64,000 nt of DNA, taken from NCBI GenBank assembly GCA_946800325.1, contig OX326957.1:65141570-65205569 (forward strand), given 5' to 3'. The position numbers and the translations under genes were made by a program. Positions 30,896-41,628 of this stretch are shown in pieces; positions within the stretch are counted from its first letter, which is position 1, and each line of letters starts with the position of its first letter. Below the pieces are notes generated by a model that saw only the letters and a list, made by a program, of their open reading frames with translations, did no database searches and was not told the origin of the DNA. The DNA comes from Luzula sylvatica. Its lineage: Eukaryota; Streptophyta; Magnoliopsida; Poales; Juncaceae.

Positions 30896-32462
30896 CATGG
30901 TTCGCAGGATCGGCGACTCGGTCTTGGAGTCGGCCTACTCGAGCCGGAGTCGGCGGTGGTCGATCCGATTCCGGTCAGATTTTACCGATCCTGTCATTTT
31001 TTGTATATTTCGCGAGTTTGAGCAATGAAGAAGCAAATGAGACTATGGGAGAAGATAATAGGCTCTACGAGACATTTATTACTTAGGTCTTTAGGTCTTG
31101 TAGGGGTACTTAATTTGTTTAGGGGACAACTAGAGTTATTAATGGTGTGCTATTTCCACGATGGATATTTGGGAGTTTAGGGCTTAGGTGATGATAGACT
31201 TATTTATACTTTATGCCATACATAAATATAAAACTCTTAATAATAGAGGGTTTATATATATATTTTTTTTTTTAAACTTAAAATTACATATTGATTCTTT
31301 TTTAAACTATTAATAAAACATGTACCTGGATTTGGAGAACCGGAAAACGAAATCCTTAGTAAATTAGTATATAAATTGTTGTAGATTGTTTTGTATGTTT
31401 TAAATTACATTGATTTGTATGTTTTAAATTACATTCGTTTCGGATTTTTTTAAACGTATGTTATTTTTATTACTGAGAGGGTAAATATGATATTTTTATT
31501 TTTAAAAGAGTAAATATTATATTTGGGATTTTTAGAAAGATAACATAGTAATTTTAAATGTTTCCGTTAAGTTGAACGGATAAATTAGATGATTTTTTAT
31601 TTTTTTTAGTAAATATGATATTTTATATTTATGAAAAGGTAAATATAATATTTTAATTTTAAAAAGGATAAATGTGTAATTTTAAGTTTAAGAAAGAATA
31701 AATATGTAAACCCCATTAATAATAATACCTCGTGAATGATAAAGTTATTTGTTACTATGATTTCTTGCACACCGTTAATTATCAAGTTATTCATAGTTGA
31801 AAGAAAAAATAAAATATATTAATGTAATCAATGGAAGAATTTTTTTACTATTTTATGTCAATTTGTTATAATAATATATTAAAGTTGAATTGATATTAGA
31901 GTTATCATGAATTAATTTTATAAATAATTATTACGATGCTAACATTTTTAAGATGATAAATATCATATTTTAAATTTTGAAAGAGTAAATATGATATTTT
32001 GGTTTTTAAGATGGTTCCAAGTATAAAAATATATAAGAAAGTGAAAGCTCAAACATAGGCACAAAATTATTCAGACACATATAGTTCCTTTTCGGATAAT
32101 CAACAACAACAACAAACAATTTCACCACTCGACTAAATGATGAATAATATTTTTGAATCCACTGATCTACGTCATTTATATCCTTTCTGTTATCGAAATG
32201 AGCGTGATAAGGATGAGGTCATGCAACCGGCGTGTTATAATTTTTGGCACTAGTTTATTTTATGATGTATTATTTTCATTTTTAGTTAATAAATATAAAT
32301 ATATATAATTTAAGTTTCATCTGTTTTTTTTTCTTTTTCTTTTGTATTTATGAAGACATTTTTTAACAAAATCCGACTCGGGCGACTCGGATCCGACTCG
32401 GCCGATTATTATTCTACGGGCATCGGACGACATCGATTTCGATTCCGACTTTCAAAACTGTG
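30896..32462. mobile_element. hAT-like element rich in GACTCGG
   Basis: The left end CATGGTTCGCAGGATCGG and the right end (reverse complement CACAGTTTTGAAAGTCGG) are imperfect inverted termini. GACTCGG/CCGAGTC motifs cluster near both ends (30910-30965 and 32370-32450). CTATTTGT on the left (30888-30895) and CAATTTGT on the right (32463-32470) make an 8-bp target duplication with one mismatch. The interior is AT-rich, with repeated AAATATGATATTTT strings and no transposase. Confidence 0.55.
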
Positions 32463-32470
32463 CAATTTGT

Positions 32471-33877
32471 ATGTTAATACACTAACCAGTGTGCACCATC
32501 TTCATTTAACAACGAGATTCACATAACTCTCCAATTTGAGAATTACCAACACTGCAATGATCAAATTAGTTATCAATTCAAATTAGTAATCACTAATCAA
32601 TTTTACATAATCACATTTACAAATGCAACGCATAATCAATTCACTAAATGCATACTTCAGTAAAAGAAAATATTGAAATCAATTTTATACAATAATTCAT
32701 ATTTGATCTCATCATTTTAATGAGTTATCCCGAATTATAATTAGTTATTAGTTGAATTCAGGAGTACTTTTTATTTCCAATCATTAATTTAGCTATATAA
32801 CGAACAAGAAAAAAGGAATTAGCTATGAGCTCAAGAACAACGTAAAAGAACTAAAACTTTGAGCTAACCAAAAGTAAAAGATACATTATAGAAATGTCTA
32901 AAACTGATCAAGATCAAACTCAACCACAAATGCAAAAAAATCAATTTAATATAAAATGGCCGAAGATGAAGAAAAGAGATGCGGAATATGGAGAACTGAT
33001 TCAGCAAGAACATGCCAACTGATACCAGTATTTTAGAGAGCAATTATAGAACCCATTCAAAAGAGAGGTATAAATGCAAATAGGAAGAAGTGATGCAGAT
33101 CGAAGCGAAGAGAAGAGATGGTGCTAAAAAAGACTATACTACATAATATACATTTGCATAATTAGTTTTTTCAATAATCTATAGCAATTAATAAAATGAA
33201 TTTTTCAATAGAAAACAAATCTCAAAAAAATAACGCAGAGTAACACGGAACATCTCCGAGTAGTAATCGATGTTTATTAGACATAATTAGAAAATGGAAA
33301 TTTTACTTTGTCCCCATGTTTCACATTCTCTGTGCGTTTTTCGAGGAGAATTAGTGGAGGTAATTAATAACTCAATTGACATACAAAAACGAATTAATCG
33401 TTAATTTCAACGTACCAATAAAAATACATGTTAATTAATTATTAATTCATTTTTACATATAAATTTGGTACTAGTTTGATGTTAATTAAATTACTAATTA
33501 ATCATTAATTAGCATTACCATGATATCATGTGACAACATCAACGGTAAATATCATAAATGATCGAGACATGGTATATGGCCTCATTAGAAAATGAATACA
33601 TCATGATTGTGGGACTTTTCTTTTTTTCTTTTCCGATGTTTTCTATTAAAAGTATGAACGGTAATCAACAAACTTTTTCTAATTTTGCTACAATAATACT
33701 ACTGCTAAACATAGATAATTATATGGTACATTTGTCGCGAACAACTGATTTTTATGAAAATAACTCTTTAGTAAATCCCCCTTAAATCATCTAAGCACAT
33801 TATTTCTGGTTTCAAACAATGTTCTCTTTGATCTCTCAAGCTTTCGATCAAAAATCAAACTAAAATTAAGCAAGCCT
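32471..33877. other. Intergenic DNA and upstream region of the PADRE-like gene
   Basis: This is AT-rich, with no supported gene. The 75-codon frame at 33558-33785 has hydrophobic stretches but no family features. The last 100 bases are T/C-rich and A-rich, as in a leader before the ATG at 33878. Confidence 0.4.
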
Positions 33878-34303
33878 ATGGGAAACATTCGATCTTGTTT
33901 CTCTCACTTTGTCCCGGAGGCGGTGGTGATAACCACAGACGGAGTGCATCACGTGGTAGAACTTCCGATCACCTGTTTCGAGGTTAAGTTTTTATTGTCA
34001 CCATCTAACGAGGAATTTCTTGTTAATTTGGAAACAATAGTGCATTCTAGACCTCACCTCTTGCCGAATATAATGCTAGACCGGCACGGGCTAATGCCGC
34101 AAGGTGTCTATGCATTTGTCCCTAACGAGAAGCAATTGGATTTAACATGGGAGCCAGGTCAGCATTTTACAAAAAGGCGCATATTTACAACCCAAGAGGT
34201 GAATATGCTCAAAGCTGTTATGGACCGGTCACGTAGGAGACGGAATAATAGAATGCGAGTCGGGTTTGATGTCGTCCCCAGTGTAAACGTTCTTTGGAGA
34301 TGA
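33878..34303 (+). CDS. PADRE/DUF4228-like small protein, N-myristoylated
   Basis: The single exon encodes 141 residues. It starts MGNIRSCF: Gly-2 followed by a basic residue and Cys-7 is a strong myristoylation and palmitoylation signal, so a membrane-anchored protein is expected. Residues 13-60 (VVITTDGVHHVVELPITCFE, then VKFLLSPS) have the form of the PADRE (DUF4228) start: two beta strands with a DG turn and a hydrophobic helix. A VYAFVP motif follows at 97-102. The C-terminal part (118-128) is Arg-rich with RSRRRRN. PADRE proteins are short, stress- and pathogen-responsive plant proteins of unknown biochemistry. The match is by pattern only. The gene stands alone, with no visible introns. 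Alternative: an unrelated membrane-tethered protein. Confidence 0.6.
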   Translation: MGNIRSCFSHFVPEAVVITTDGVHHVVELPITCFEVKFLLSPSNEEFLVNLETIVHSRPHLLPNIMLDRHGLMPQGVYAFVPNEKQLDLTWEPGQHFTKRRIFTTQEVNMLKAVMDRSRRRRNNRMRVGFDVVPSVNVLWR

Positions 34304-34587
34304 AATAGTAAAGACAATATTGTAAAATTATGGTCAACAGAGGATCAATTTTGTGATATTCTAGGAAGACTTGGGCGATGCTGCATTTTTCGAAAACTTG
34401 TTAGAAAATATAAAATTATGTATTTATTCTAAGAACTCCAATTATCTAAATTTGAATTTGTTTTAACATTTTTTTGTTATACGTTCTCTTATATTTTTTC
34501 TTCACTATTCATGGCATGGGAAAATTTTACTGGAACTAAAAACAACATGAGTTCAGAACATGTACTAGATCGGCTGCATGGTATATG

Positions 34588-34956
34588 CATGGTAGCAAAT
34601 TTCTGGTTGTAGCACCGCTATAGTATAATATAGCATTGTTTGGGTGCTAAACAATGCACGCTGCAGTTTTGTTGTGTTTTAAAACTCTCGATGAATTTTT
34701 TGAATTGGACACGTGCAAATTTGTAAATTAATTAGAAGAATAACTTCAAAAATAACTAAAAAATAATTCATCATTGAATGTCCATGAACGAGATATTTCA
34801 TGATTATTTTACAATATACATCATGATAGAGAATGCAAAATATTTATTAATTGTGTACGCTATATAAATGTTGTGTCGCCATAGTGTCAGCTACACGCAA
34901 TTTGTTGCCAGAAATTTCTAATTTTTACAGGACGCTAAACGTTATTTGCAACATTG
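34588..34956. mobile_element. Short hAT MITE
   Basis: It starts CATGGTAGCAAAT and ends ATTTGCAACATTG, imperfect inverted termini that end like the elements at 7163 and 46963. The flanks GGTATATG (34580-34587) and GATATATA (34957-34964) agree at six of eight positions, so the target duplication is only probable. Confidence 0.45.
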
Positions 34957-35579
34957 GATATATATTATAGGTGATTCTCATCATAAATAGCGTGACTAGA
35001 TAATCCAGTGATATGGGGTCATCATTAGATTCTTGTATGTGAATCTTCATACTTAGATATGGATTTTGTTATCGTGGCTGATAACTAATAAGCAGGCCCG
35101 GCCCAAGGGCAAGCTCACCAAATCCTTGGGCTAGGGCACCATAAAATAAAGGGACACCATATTAAAAAAAAATTATAAATATATATGTTTGTTTTTTTAT
35201 AAGCCCAAATATTAAATTGCCCAATCCAATAGAATATGAAATTTTTTTTTTTCATCTCCTCTCCCAAGTCATCATATTCACACGTTGAGACACAAAAAAA
35301 AAACCCTTCACTTTCTCCTCTTTGACTGGACCCGAAAATGACATTTTATTTTCATGTTTTCGAGTTTGGCTTGTGGATGATTCATAAGTTTGAGCCTTGA
35401 GCGACATCTCTTTCTCATCTCAAGGTTATTTTTTTCATTGTTATTTTAAATTAGGATTGAAAAAAGATGAAACAAAAAATTAGAAGATTAATTTCTCAAC
35501 CTAAGGTATTGTACTCTCTTAGTCTTAATAATCTTTTTTTTCTCCAATTTACCAAAGAAACTTAATTTATTTTGTTCAT

Positions 35580-36282
35580 CATCTAATTTTTTCTTATTTT
35601 TTAATGTAGACAAGGTGTTCGATAAAATTCCTAAAAGAAAAAAAGATCTACAAAAAGTAGAACAAAAGAACTAGATCATTTTTTTTCTTCATAAACTGCA
35701 AAACAAAAGGTAATTATTCAATTATCAATTCATTGCAATATTTTTTTTATGTATAATCTAATTTTTTTCTTATTTTTTAATGTAGACAAGGTGTTCGATA
35801 AAATTCTTAAAAGAGAAAAAGATCTACAAAAAGTAGAACAAGAGAACTAGATCAATTTTTTTTTTTTTCATAAACCGCAAAACAAAAGGTAATTATTCAA
35901 TTATCAATTCATTGCAATCTTTTTTTTTATGTTTCATCTAATTTTTTTCTTATTTTTTTAATGTAGACAAGGTGTTCGATAAAATTTTTAAAAGAGAAAA
36001 AGATATACAAAAAGTAGAACAAGAGAACTAGATCAATTTTTTTTTTCATAAACCGCAAAACAAAATGGAATTATTCAATTGTCAATTCATTGCAATATTT
36101 TTTTTTTATGTATCATCTAATTTTTTTTCTTATTTTTTAATGTTGACAAGGTGTTCGATAAAATTCTTAAAAGAGAAAAAGATCTACAAAAAGTAGAACA
36201 AGAGAACTAGATCAATTTTTTTTTCATAAACCGCAAAACAAAAGGTAATTATTCAATTATCAATTCATTGCAATCTTTTTTT
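35580..36282 (+). repeat. Four tandem ~178-bp repeats inside the hAT element
   Basis: Each unit runs CATCTAATTTTTTCTT, AATGTAGACAAGGTGTTCG, AAAAGTAGAACAAGAGAAC, CAAAACAAAAGGTAATTATT and CAATTCATTGCAAT. The GTAGACAAGG anchor (GTTGACAAGG in the last copy) falls at 35606, 35782, 35963 and 36142, so periods are 176-181. Differences are mainly in T-run length. Confidence 0.9.
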
Positions 36283-36305
36283 TTATGATAAGGTATTTTA
36301 TTAAG

Positions 36306-36740
36306 ATGACGAACGATAAACGCAAACAAGATTCCCGGTCTCAAAAAAGAAAAGCGAAACAAAGAAGGTGTGAATTAGCAAAATCACTTGCCGGTTCGGT
36401 CCATAAGTTATTTGATGCGAAGAGGCAAAATGCGAGTAGTTCGAGTCAACCCGTTGAGGCAAATGTTAATTTAACGAATGAAGAAAATATGAAGCATGGT
36501 GAAGATTTTATTGATGAACACCATGAAGAAATTCGGGAAGAGTTTGAAGAAATAAGAGATGAGCAAAATGAAGAAGCTAGAGAGGTGAATAACGAAGAAA
36601 ATGCTAATGGGGCGGATCGAGCTATTTTAGATCTTGAAAGGAATTTGCTTCGAAAAATGAAAGAAGAAGTGTATTTTCTTGAAATATTTGGTTGTTTTGT
36701 CAAGAATATAAAAATATTTCTTTTTGTATGTATTTTTTAA
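36306..36740 (+). pseudogene. Truncated hAT (DUF4371/MYM-type) transposase N-terminus
   Basis: From the ATG at 36306 the frame has KRKQDSRSQKRKAKQRRCEL followed by AKSLAGSVHKLF. This matches the opening pattern of the hAT-derived zinc finger MYM-type 1-like proteins of plants (basic QKRK stretch, then a helix and a K-F end). A very acidic region (Glu-rich, residues 55-110) follows. The frame then drifts into hydrophobic non-coding sequence (IKIFLFVCIF) and stops. The TTF finger, the DUF4371 domain and the hAT dimerisation region are missing. The frame could start at 36285 instead. Confidence 0.6.
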
Positions 36741-37142
36741 AATAGTTATTTGTAATGTCAAAAAATTATTATTTTGTGAAAATATAACTATGTTAAAAAA
36801 AAAATTATGAACTATTTGTGTATTGGGCATCATTTTACATAATATGATGATTAATTAACGATTCGGACTAGGACACCAAATTTGTCGGGACCGACCCTGC
36901 TAATAAGTATCATTGGATATGTAAGTGAAACATGGTAAGGAATATGAATAACCAAAATGTGATTTGTTCTCCTCTAGAAAGAGAGAGATGTATATCTGCC
37001 CTTCCCAATGAATTAGGATAGAAGTAAACGCATGACCATTCTCAAAGAAAATAACAAACGGTTTGCTAATATCACTTTATTCAAAGCAACCACAAGATCT
37101 CTCACAAACTATATCTAGATTAAGGATAATCTCCAAAAAATA

Positions 37143-37515
37143 TTGAAAATTGGATCTAGCCTAAAGAATGGAGCTATCTCACACTTGCAACAATGGTGGC
37201 TAGGAATTCTCTCAAAAGATTTAGCTTGGATTGGTGTGTGGAAAATGAATGGGGATGATCCCATATTTATAGGGGAGGAGGGTAGCTCCCAAGCGAAGTT
37301 TGCTCAAAATCTGCCCTATTTTGCGCCCCGCAAATGGTAGGAGCGTCCTCCTGAGAAATGGGCGGTGGACTGGAGAATTTGTATTAATCGTCCCGACGCT
37401 GGATTTCGCAGTCCAAACGCTGGGTCTACTTCGTAAGACTCGGATCGTGAGGTATATTTCACACCTCGTATTTCAATTCATACCCTGATACCGGTTTCAA
37501 GCTCAAGATATTACA
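37143..37515. other. LTR-like or leader sequence before the gag relic
   Basis: CCCATATTTATAGGGGAG (about 37259) is a TATA-like element. GTCCCGACGCTGG and CCAAACGCTGGG are GC-rich direct near-repeats. It resembles an LTR/leader preceding the gag-like frame, but no borders were found. Confidence 0.3.
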
Positions 37516-38330
37516 ATGATATTTTAGACATTGATTCATCTGATAAGTTAATGCAAGAGGTGACCGAATTTCTCAAAATTGAGAAAGGAAATGAGACTAC
37601 TATCAACTCTCTAGAGGCAAAGGTGTATCCTCTCGAAATTGCGATTCAATCATATAAAGAACAATTAAAATATTTCAATTGTTTTCCAAATTGTGAGTGT
37701 GAGACTTTTAAAATCGAAAATGCTCATTTGGAATTATGAAATTGTGAATAAATCGCTTAAAAGTGCTTGTGCGAATATTGATCCAAGCACGATTTCGCTA
37801 GATATGATTTTCACGGGACAAAAAATCAAATGATAAAAATCGTGAATAGGGTTCAAGAAGAATAAAGTTACTAAATCTTCAAATTCCCCAAACCAAAAAT
37901 CAAAAGTGTAGGTCAAAAATGCAAATGTTCGAGGAAATACTTTTACGTACCAAGACCATTTTGCAATAGAGTTTAAATATAATAAAATACTAACTATACT
38001 AGATATAAATTATAATACATACGATCAATCTTATAACAATAACCACCCGAAAAAAACTGATTCATTGTACAAACGGGGATTGGATGGTTAGTTTTATAAG
38101 ATTAGAAACACACAACCTCAATTTAAACCTAACTATAACAATATCCACAACAATTCAAAAACACAAAAAAAAAATTTAAACCAAATTTTTTTTTTGAAAA
38201 AATGATTGTTCCGGAATTTCGAAGGAATAATTACGTGAGTAACTTTACTTCTCATTTTGTGAAAACGAAACATGTCAGGGTAACCTGGATGCATTCTCAT
38301 AGTGAGAAAGATGTACACATATTTTCGCAA
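37516..38330 (+). pseudogene. Copia-like gag relic
   Basis: From about 37516 the plus strand reads, across several stops and frame changes, like the coiled-coil gag region of plant Copia elements. There is a Lys/Glu-rich helix (EVTEFLKIEKGNETTINSLE, then AKVYPLE), an IENAHLEL stretch and an Asn-rich linker. A frame at 38202-38444 contains SHFVKTKHVRVTWM. No protease, integrase or reverse transcriptase remains. Assignment rests on general pattern. Confidence 0.35.
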
Positions 38331-39470
38331 TTACAAATTACAATCAATCTTGGAAATCCAACGATTATTTATAATAAAAATCCACACATTCCATTAAAAA
38401 TACGAAACAATCCTTACAATTTGAAGTTCTACAACATATCATAAGTCTCATATATTGGCCAATATTTGTTCAATAATTACAATGTAGAAAGAATGCTGAA
38501 ATCAAAATGAAGTTAAGCTGTAAACGATACCGTCATCTTATCAAAATTTTCTTTCGACACACCGAAAAAATTATTTTGCATGTCGACTTGTAACATTATA
38601 TAATCCATTTGAAAATTCAATGATATTTCATATTAAAAACTCACAACATATCACAATTAGAAATATGAAACAATCCTGTCAATTTGAAGTTCTACAATAC
38701 AACATGAGTCTCAGATTGGTTAATATTCAACCAGCGGTTACAATGTAAAGAAATGATGGAATCGAATTGAAGCGAATTTGAAAACAATAGAATCAAACCT
38801 CATTGTCTTGTCAATCTTGTCTTTTGACATTCTTATAAAACTCTTTCGCATGTCGATAATCAGTGTCGTGTCGTTAACATAACATAAGTCTGACATATCA
38901 TAGGTAATAAATACTCACACCAAATCACATTCAAAGTATGAAATTACAAAAAAACTACAAAAAAAAATGCAATGATAATAGCATTTTCAAGAAACTACAA
39001 AAAAAAACATAACATAAGTCTCGGCAATTGGTTAAAACTCAATTGATAATAACATTTTCAAGAAACTACAAAAAAAATTGAACTGAAATTAAAAAAACAT
39101 ATTGTCAAACTTAAATATTAGCTAACATTCAGTGAGCAATTACACTGTCAAGAACTTGAATAAAATTGAACTAAAATTGAATTGTTCAAGTTTCTACAAC
39201 ATAACATAAGTCTGACATATTAATCTCAATTCAATGATTGATAACATCGTTAAAAACTTATGCAATAAAATTTAACTGAAATTGAACATCAAAATGTCGA
39301 ACCATTATATCTATAAAAATTGAAAGAAGAATTAAATGTAAATAACTTACTTACGGAATAATGTTCTTATCTGACTCATGCATTATACCTGAGTTATTAT
39401 GAATAATGCTCTTGTGTATTCGCTATGTTCTTATCCAAGACTTGCATTACAATGTTTGTAATTTTATGTA
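38331..39470. repeat. Diverged repeats with CTACAACAT..CATAAGTCT motif
   Basis: Units starting near 38425, 38690, 38870 and 39195 share TACAACATA(A/T)CATAAGTCTG or ACATAAGTCTC. They are often followed by a TTGGTTAA or GGCCAATATT stretch and GAAATTGAACT-like text, at irregular distances of about 180-320 bases. They are non-coding. Confidence 0.5.
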
Positions 39471-39765
39471 TGTTATTTTTGTATTGTTTCATTCTTCTTT
39501 TCATATTTCACTGTTTCTGGTATGATTTAACTGCTTGCTCGATTTGTTCTATACACGCATAGTATTTTGCCAGAGTATACATTGCTGAATTGAAAACAGA
39601 ATTATAATTATAATTAATGGTATCTTCTTATTGTTTCATTCTTCTTCCATATTCACCGTTTCTTAAATTCTTACCATAATGATTTTATTGCTTGCTCGAT
39701 TTGTTCTACATATGTACTATATACCGTGATGAACAGAAAACGAAATTATAATAAATGTTATCTTC

Positions 39766-40373
39766 ATTTCACACACGGGGGTGGAATGTCCTTGGACAAG
39801 TAAAATGTTCAAAATTAAAGCCCCGCAAAAAGTAAGAATCTTCGGTTGGTAAATGCTCAACAATCGCATCCTAACGGCCGACAACTTACAAAAGAGAGAA
39901 TGGCCTCATGACCCGACGTGTGCCCTTTGTGCGGGCCCGATGGAGTCGGTGAATCACTTATTCCTTCAATGTCCATTCGCCAAGGAGATTTGGCGCTCAA
40001 TACATCCTACCCTACTTCCGACTGGGTGCACAATCAAGGAGTGGTGGTGGCTACAAAGAGCACGAATGACGCAAGAGGCGGCCAAAATTTGGGATGTGAA
40101 ATGGCTAGCCACAATTTGGTCTTTTTGGCGAGAACGGAACAATCGAATCTTCCAAAAAAAAGGAAGAATGCATTTACTAGTGTTAGAGTGTATCAAAGAT
40201 TTAATTTTCAAATGGAATAGCCATTGTTAGAGCCGATGTAAGGTGTGAAGTGATAATTCCGAGTTATTTTTTAACTCGTTACAAACTTGGTACATTTGTA
40301 GACGAACTTTTTATTTTTTAATGAAAAAAAATGATCGGATCGGACGCGTATCGCGTTTGCCGCTCCTTCAAAA
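39766..40373 (+). mobile_element. 5'-truncated LINE, 16-bp target duplication
   Basis: AATAAATGTTATCTTC lies on both sides (39750-39765 and 40374-40389). The 608-bp insert encodes only the end of the LINE polyprotein, a reverse-transcriptase zinc-binding domain, followed by a 3' untranslated part. It finishes GCCGCTCCTTC plus A residues. Such 5' truncation is the usual result of incomplete target-primed reverse transcription. Confidence 0.85.
39808..40230 (+). pseudogene. LINE zf-RVT domain (reverse transcriptase zinc-binding)
   Basis: The frame reads KLKAPQKVRIFGW-type sequence, then a TAA at the position of a normal Leu or Trp codon. It then stays open from 39853 for 125 codons: NRILTADNLQKREWPHD, a CALCAGPMESVNHLFLQCPF zinc-binding knuckle (CxxC...HxxxxC), and an IWSFWRERNNRIF helix. 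These are the hallmarks of the zf-RVT domain of plant non-LTR retrotransposons. The in-frame stop and missing RT make it dead. Confidence 0.85.
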
Positions 40374-40535
40374 AATAAATGTTATCTTCTAAATGTTTCT
40401 TTAATTATTCTTTTCATATTTCACTGTTTTTGAAATTCATATTATGATTTTATTGGTTGCTTGATTTGTTCTATATATGAATATTATTTTGCCATTATAT
40501 ACGTTGATGGATTGAAAATGAAAACAATGCTGTCA

Positions 40536-41628
40536 AACATCATTATTTTATCAAATTTGCCTTTGCACACCCTTGAATCATCATCAAAACACACATTTTT
40601 TAAGAAGAAACTGCCAAATACAATAAACTAAGAACAACATAATTATCTTTTATTTAGAAAAAAATATTTGGTGTTGTCACTTAAAACATATTTTTGTGAC
40701 GTGATTTTACAAATTGGTGAGCATTATTATTATATATCTCATTTTATTTTCCTTTTTATTGAATATTGTGTATCCCATCTTATCATAAAAAGTTTCTAAC
40801 ATCTACTTTTTCATTTCGACCCAACTGTAATTCTACTGGGTCGCTCTCATCTTAAATGACTTGAAGGATTACAAGAATTAGATTAGTGAAGTTTAGTCAA
40901 GAGATTAGGTCGTCATATTGAATATATATACCTGTTACCTTATTCCGCAATTAATGGCGTCCTAAATAAGGGGCCAAAATAAATTCAGTAGGGAATGACT
41001 AATTAAAATTCCTTATCATTTATAGGTACTCTAGAAAAGGTCTGAAAAAAATAGAAGCGAAGTAAATGTATCGTCTTACACTTTCCCCCGCATGGATTTG
41101 ACTATTTTTGTTGATCATTATATTTCACTGATCAATTAGATAACACTGTGTCATAGTGGCCATTGGACTGTCCTACAGTGATAAAATAAAATTGACTATT
41201 TTAACACTAAATAAATTTGATTATTTTGGTTGACCATCATAAAATATTTCACTCGTTAGATATTTCAATTTCTTTTCTTTGAACTGTGTATTAGTAAGAC
41301 AAAATTTCACCTGTAATCTCCCAAAAACCTGAAACACCATGTACCTCAGAAATACGAAATATATCTACCACTACTTCCTTCATTACTTTTTCAATAAATA
41401 CATAAATTATCTTTTTTCCATCATTTTTTTTTGTTCAAGTATACTTTTGAACAAAATTTCCCAATATAGAAATAAGAGATAGACATCAAATTTCTTACGT
41501 TTGATAAGGCTAAACATGATGGTTTCTTAGGTTTACTAGTTATTTATGACATTCAATATATCCATTACCAAAAGGCTCTCACCCAATTTGCTTTTCCCCT
41601 TCGTTCTCATTATTTCTCTCAAAGATCG
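40536..41628. other. Intergenic DNA upstream of the HOTHEAD-like gene
   Basis: This is AT-rich, without a supported gene. The last 60 bases before the ATG at 41629 are C/T-rich (CTTTTCCCCTTCGTTCTC), consistent with a 5' leader. A clear TATA box was not chosen, since several AT-rich candidates exist. Confidence 0.4.

Larger units (their letters stand above)
35093..36899 (+). mobile_element. hAT transposon derivative, perfect 8-bp TSD
   Basis: CTAATAAG occurs immediately left (35085-35092) and right (36900-36907). The element begins CAGGCCCGGCCC and ends GGGACCGACCCTG (reverse complement CAGGGTCGGTCCC): the termini match at 9 of 12 bases. Inside are four tandem ~178-bp repeats and one frame that resembles the N-terminus of a DUF4371/MYM-type hAT transposase. 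The catalytic exons are absent, so the copy depends on a helper. The perfect duplication suggests a fairly recent insertion. Confidence 0.85.
39471..40535. repeat. About 140-bp tandem repeat, 3 copies, split by a LINE
   Basis: The unit contains TTTCATTCTTCTTTTCATATTTCAC, GCTTGCTCGATTTGTTCTA and a terminal ATGTTATCTTC. Copies are at about 39471-39628, 39629-39765 and 40381-40535. The LINE fragment sits between the second and third copies. Confidence 0.65.

Noticed and set aside
30892..31086. 64-codon frame with a Ser/Arg/Gly-rich start
   Set aside because: It lies within the GACTCGG-rich end of a hAT-like element and reads out of its repeats.
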